Below, in pieces: positions 21,032-22,861 of a stretch of 22,861 bases of DNA (positions within the stretch are counted from its first letter, which is position 1; the number at the start of each line of letters is the position of its first letter). The notes under the pieces were generated by a model that ran no database searches, was not told the origin of the DNA, and saw only the letters and a list, made by a program, of their open reading frames with translations. This DNA is from JBJXHG01 sp046160865 (GTDB taxonomy: Bacteria > Planctomycetota > UBA1135 > GCA-002686595): positions 1 through 22,861 of the forward strand of contig JBJXHG010000064.1 in the NCBI GenBank assembly GCA_046160865.1, read 5' to 3'. Made by a program: the position numbers and the translations under genes.

Positions 21032-22624
21032 ATGTCCCGCACTCGTTGGTATCGCCACGCCGCGTTCGTGCTCCCCGCGAGCCTGATCGTCGGAGCCGTG
21101 CTGGCCGAGCTGGCGGTGCGCTTCGCGCTCTTCCACGACAGTGCGCTCGCGCGCCGCTTGGGCGCGCAGATGCGCGACGGCGGCCACTTCGCCGACGCCG
21201 AGGGCGACGACGATTACTGGAAGCTGCGGCGCATGTTCATGCGCGAGCCCCACGAGCCGCCGGGCTTCGACCGCGCGCTCGGCTGGACCGGGCGGCGCGT
21301 CGAGCCCGCGACGTATCGTCACGTCGACGACGAGCCCGGCGATCCGCGCCGACTCGTGCTCCTGTACGGCGACTCGTACGCGGGTTGCATGACGCCGGAC
21401 TGGCAGTGCTTCCCGTCGATCCTGGAGACGTCCGAGCTCGGCGAGACGCACCGGATGCTCGACTACGGCGTCGTCGGCTACGGAGTGGATCAGACGTGCT
21501 TGATGATCGAGCGCTCGATCGATCTGTACCGCGAGCGCCGCCCGATCGTGATCGTCGGCTTGCTCGTGGAGAACACGCTCGAGCGCACGGTGCTCTCGTT
21601 TCGCGAGTGGCCGAAGCCGCGCCTCGCGGAAGTCGGCGGCGAGCTCGTGCTCGAGGAGGAGCTCGCGCCGGACTTCGACACGTATCTCGAGCGCCATCCG
21701 CTGCGCATCCCGAGCTACCTGTGGCGCTACGCGACGTTCACCAGCACGCGCGTGCCCGAGGCTTTGCGCGCCGAAGGCCATGCCGCTTCGGTCGAGGAGA
21801 AGAAGCGCCGCGGGCGCGCGATCCTGCACGCCATCGACCGCGCGCTCGACGGACGCGGCATCGAGTACTTCGTGCTGCTCTTCCATCCGCAGAACGCGCT
21901 CGAGGTTCCGGCGTGGGCGCCGTGGCAGGAGAACTTCGTGCGCGAGGTGTGCGCGGAGGTCGGCGCGCGCGTCGTGTGCACGCGGCCGTACTTGCGCGCG
22001 GCGCGCGCGGGCGAGCGCGACGCCACTCCGCTCTACATCGACGGGGGCCCTGCGATCGGCCACCTGAACGGCCTCGGCAACGCGGTCGCGTTCGAGGCCA
22101 TGCGCGACGGGATCGAGGGCGCGCCGCCCGAGACGGGCATCGCGCGCATCGCAGCGCAGTCGAGCGGCGGTCGCTTGGACGTCGTCCTGCGCGCGCACGC
22201 CACGGTCGAGCTGTTCGGACGGCGCGGGCGCGTCCACGGCGAGCGCGATCGCATCACGTTGCGCGCGAGCGAGTCCCGAGTGCCGCCGTTTGACACGTGG
22301 GGTGATTCGTCCCGCACGTGCCTGACGCCGGGGATCGCCGACGCGACGCGGATCGATCTCGAGCTGGGTGCTGGCACGCGGCGCTTGCGCGCGCTGGTGC
22401 GCGCGACGGCGTATCCCGCCGACCCGCAGGCGCGTGGCGCGGTGCTCCTCGAGATCGAGCGGGATGGCGCGTCCGTGCTGCGGACCGAGCTCGCGGTGGG
22501 CGGCGCGGCGCTCGCGCTGGACTTCGAGCTCGGCGGCGCGCGCGAGCTCTCCATCACGGCGACGCCGCTCGCGACGACGCCGCGCGACGCGCGCGTGTGC
22601 TTCAGCGATCCGACGCTCGAGTAG
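21032..22624 (+). CDS. Membrane-anchored SGNH-hydrolase-like protein with C-terminal NPCBM-like beta domain
   Basis: The protein has 530 residues from ATG 21032; TTG 20993 would add 13. One hydrophobic N-terminal helix (about 9-30, AAFVLPASLIVGAVLAELAV) acts as anchor or signal. The SGNH part shows LLYGDSYAG (nucleophile candidate S115), the block-II-like GVVGYGVDQ, VGLLVENTLERT and a late IGHLNGLGNAVAFEAM containing the His candidate (H344). The preceding D-G-G differs from the usual D-x-x-H spacing. The last 130 residues (DTWGDSSRTCLTPG then DATRIDLELGAGTRRLRALV) resemble NPCBM/NEW2 carbohydrate-binding beta-sandwiches. The protein is probably extracytoplasmic and acts as an esterase or acetyl transferase on glycans (inference). 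There is no clear Shine-Dalgarno before either start. Confidence 0.75.
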   Translation: MSRTRWYRHAAFVLPASLIVGAVLAELAVRFALFHDSALARRLGAQMRDGGHFADAEGDDDYWKLRRMFMREPHEPPGFDRALGWTGRRVEPATYRHVDDEPGDPRRLVLLYGDSYAGCMTPDWQCFPSILETSELGETHRMLDYGVVGYGVDQTCLMIERSIDLYRERRPIVIVGLLVENTLERTVLSFREWPKPRLAEVGGELVLEEELAPDFDTYLERHPLRIPSYLWRYATFTSTRVPEALRAEGHAASVEEKKRRGRAILHAIDRALDGRGIEYFVLLFHPQNALEVPAWAPWQENFVREVCAEVGARVVCTRPYLRAARAGERDATPLYIDGGPAIGHLNGLGNAVAFEAMRDGIEGAPPETGIARIAAQSSGGRLDVVLRAHATVELFGRRGRVHGERDRITLRASESRVPPFDTWGDSSRTCLTPGIADATRIDLELGAGTRRLRALVRATAYPADPQARGAVLLEIERDGASVLRTELAVGGAALALDFELGGARELSITATPLATTPRDARVCFSDPTLE

Positions 22625-22674
22625 AAGTCGCGTGGCGGACGGATGCCACGTGCGTGGTCGGCGGCTGCTCCAGC

Positions 22675-22723
22675 GCGAGTCCGCATTTCTCACGACGGAC
22701 GTCGTGAGAAATGCGGGCTAGCG
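22675..22723. repeat. Dispersed inverted-repeat element, copy C (compact hairpin)
   Basis: CCGCATTTCTCACGAC (22681-22696) and GTCGTGAGAAATGCGG (22701-22716) form a perfect 16-bp stem around the loop GGAC. The right end continues GCTAGCG exactly as in copy B. This is the minimal form of the family; here it may also act as a terminator after the SGNH gene. Confidence 0.85.
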
Positions 22724-22736
22724 TCCTGAGTCAGAA

Positions 22737-22861
22737 GTTCGCTTTCACCAAGGTCGAGATCTTCGTCGCTGGCAAGGCGCGAGGGTGCAGGCAACCTGTC
22801 AGGTTTCCGAACCCGAGCAACGCCGCCAGCGCGGAGGAGATCGAGCTTGGTGAGAGCGAAC
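22737..22861. repeat. 125-nt imperfect palindrome at the window edge
   Basis: The sequence is symmetric about 22799. The centre is AACCTG-T-CAGGTT. The outer arms are GTTCGCTTTCACCAAGGTCG on the left and, on the minus strand from 22861, GTTCGCTCTCACCAAGCTCG, differing at two places. A further GCTGGC pair lies in between. The symmetry reaches the last base, so the element may continue beyond the window. Confidence 0.7.

Larger units (their letters stand above)
22625..22861. other. Non-coding tail of the window, made largely of inverted repeats
   Basis: After the stop at 22624 there is repeat copy C at 22675-22723 and a 125-nt imperfect palindrome at 22737-22861 that reaches the window edge. 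No coding frame is supported. Confidence 0.65.

Noticed and set aside
20660..22693. 677-codon minus-strand frame opposite the SGNH gene
   Set aside because: No motif, Arg-rich, and it runs into the repeat at 22681.
22737..22861. Integron attC site
   Set aside because: The ends lack the RYYYAAC/GTTRRRY core sites and no integrase or cassette is visible.

Overview
The window comes from a GC-rich, Gram-negative-type bacterium. The base composition and strong G/C third positions, a lipid A/Kdo-kinase-like protein, two ECF sigma/FecR pairs, a eukaryote-like (GT3) glycogen synthase and frequent TTG starts would suit a Planctomycetota lineage, or a myxobacterial or acidobacterial one. That is a family-level impression; no marker gene here settles it. 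I saw no rRNA, tRNA, CRISPR array or transposase gene.

Layout. 2-5605 (+): a glycogen/alpha-glucan cluster. It holds the 3' end of a GH57 amylase-like gene, a 1413-residue fusion of GT3 glycogen synthase with GT35 alpha-glucan phosphorylase, and a membrane-anchored endonuclease/exonuclease/phosphatase-fold protein. 5954-9152 (+): two consecutive ECF sigma factor + single-TM FecR-like protein pairs, each with overlapping stop and start codons. 9166-10458 (-): an EgtB-type sulfoxide synthase. 10841-13250 (+): an Asp-rich exported protein with eight calcium-loop-like repeats, then an SRPBCC protein. 13291-14643 (-): a GT2 glycosyltransferase with a helical-repeat tail. 14884-15790 (+): two small proteins of unknown function. 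15849-17319 (-): a methyltransferase and a Kdo/WaaP-type kinase with overlapping ends, possibly preceded by a small ORF. 17686-20867 (+): a UvrD/PcrA helicase overlapping a sigma-54 activator ATPase that has no DNA-binding domain. 21032-22624 (+): a membrane-anchored SGNH-hydrolase-like protein.

Three features cut across the genes. First, a dispersed inverted-repeat family occupies four intergenic sites (near 7500, 10615, 14750 and 22700); its arms share the core GTSGTGAGAAATGCGGG, and one copy has a perfect 37-bp inverted repeat. Second, several first genes of transcription units have a -10-like hexamer ending only 6-9 nt before the start codon and no Shine-Dalgarno sequence, which suggests leaderless mRNAs. 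Internal or coupled genes instead use Shine-Dalgarno motifs with TTG starts. Third, the window ends in a 125-nt imperfect palindrome centred on 22799 that reaches the edge and may continue beyond it.

The most unusual protein finding is that the opposing enzymes of glycogen synthesis and breakdown share one polypeptide, and that this polypeptide is in the same reading frame as the upstream GH57 gene, separated only by one TAG and three sense codons.
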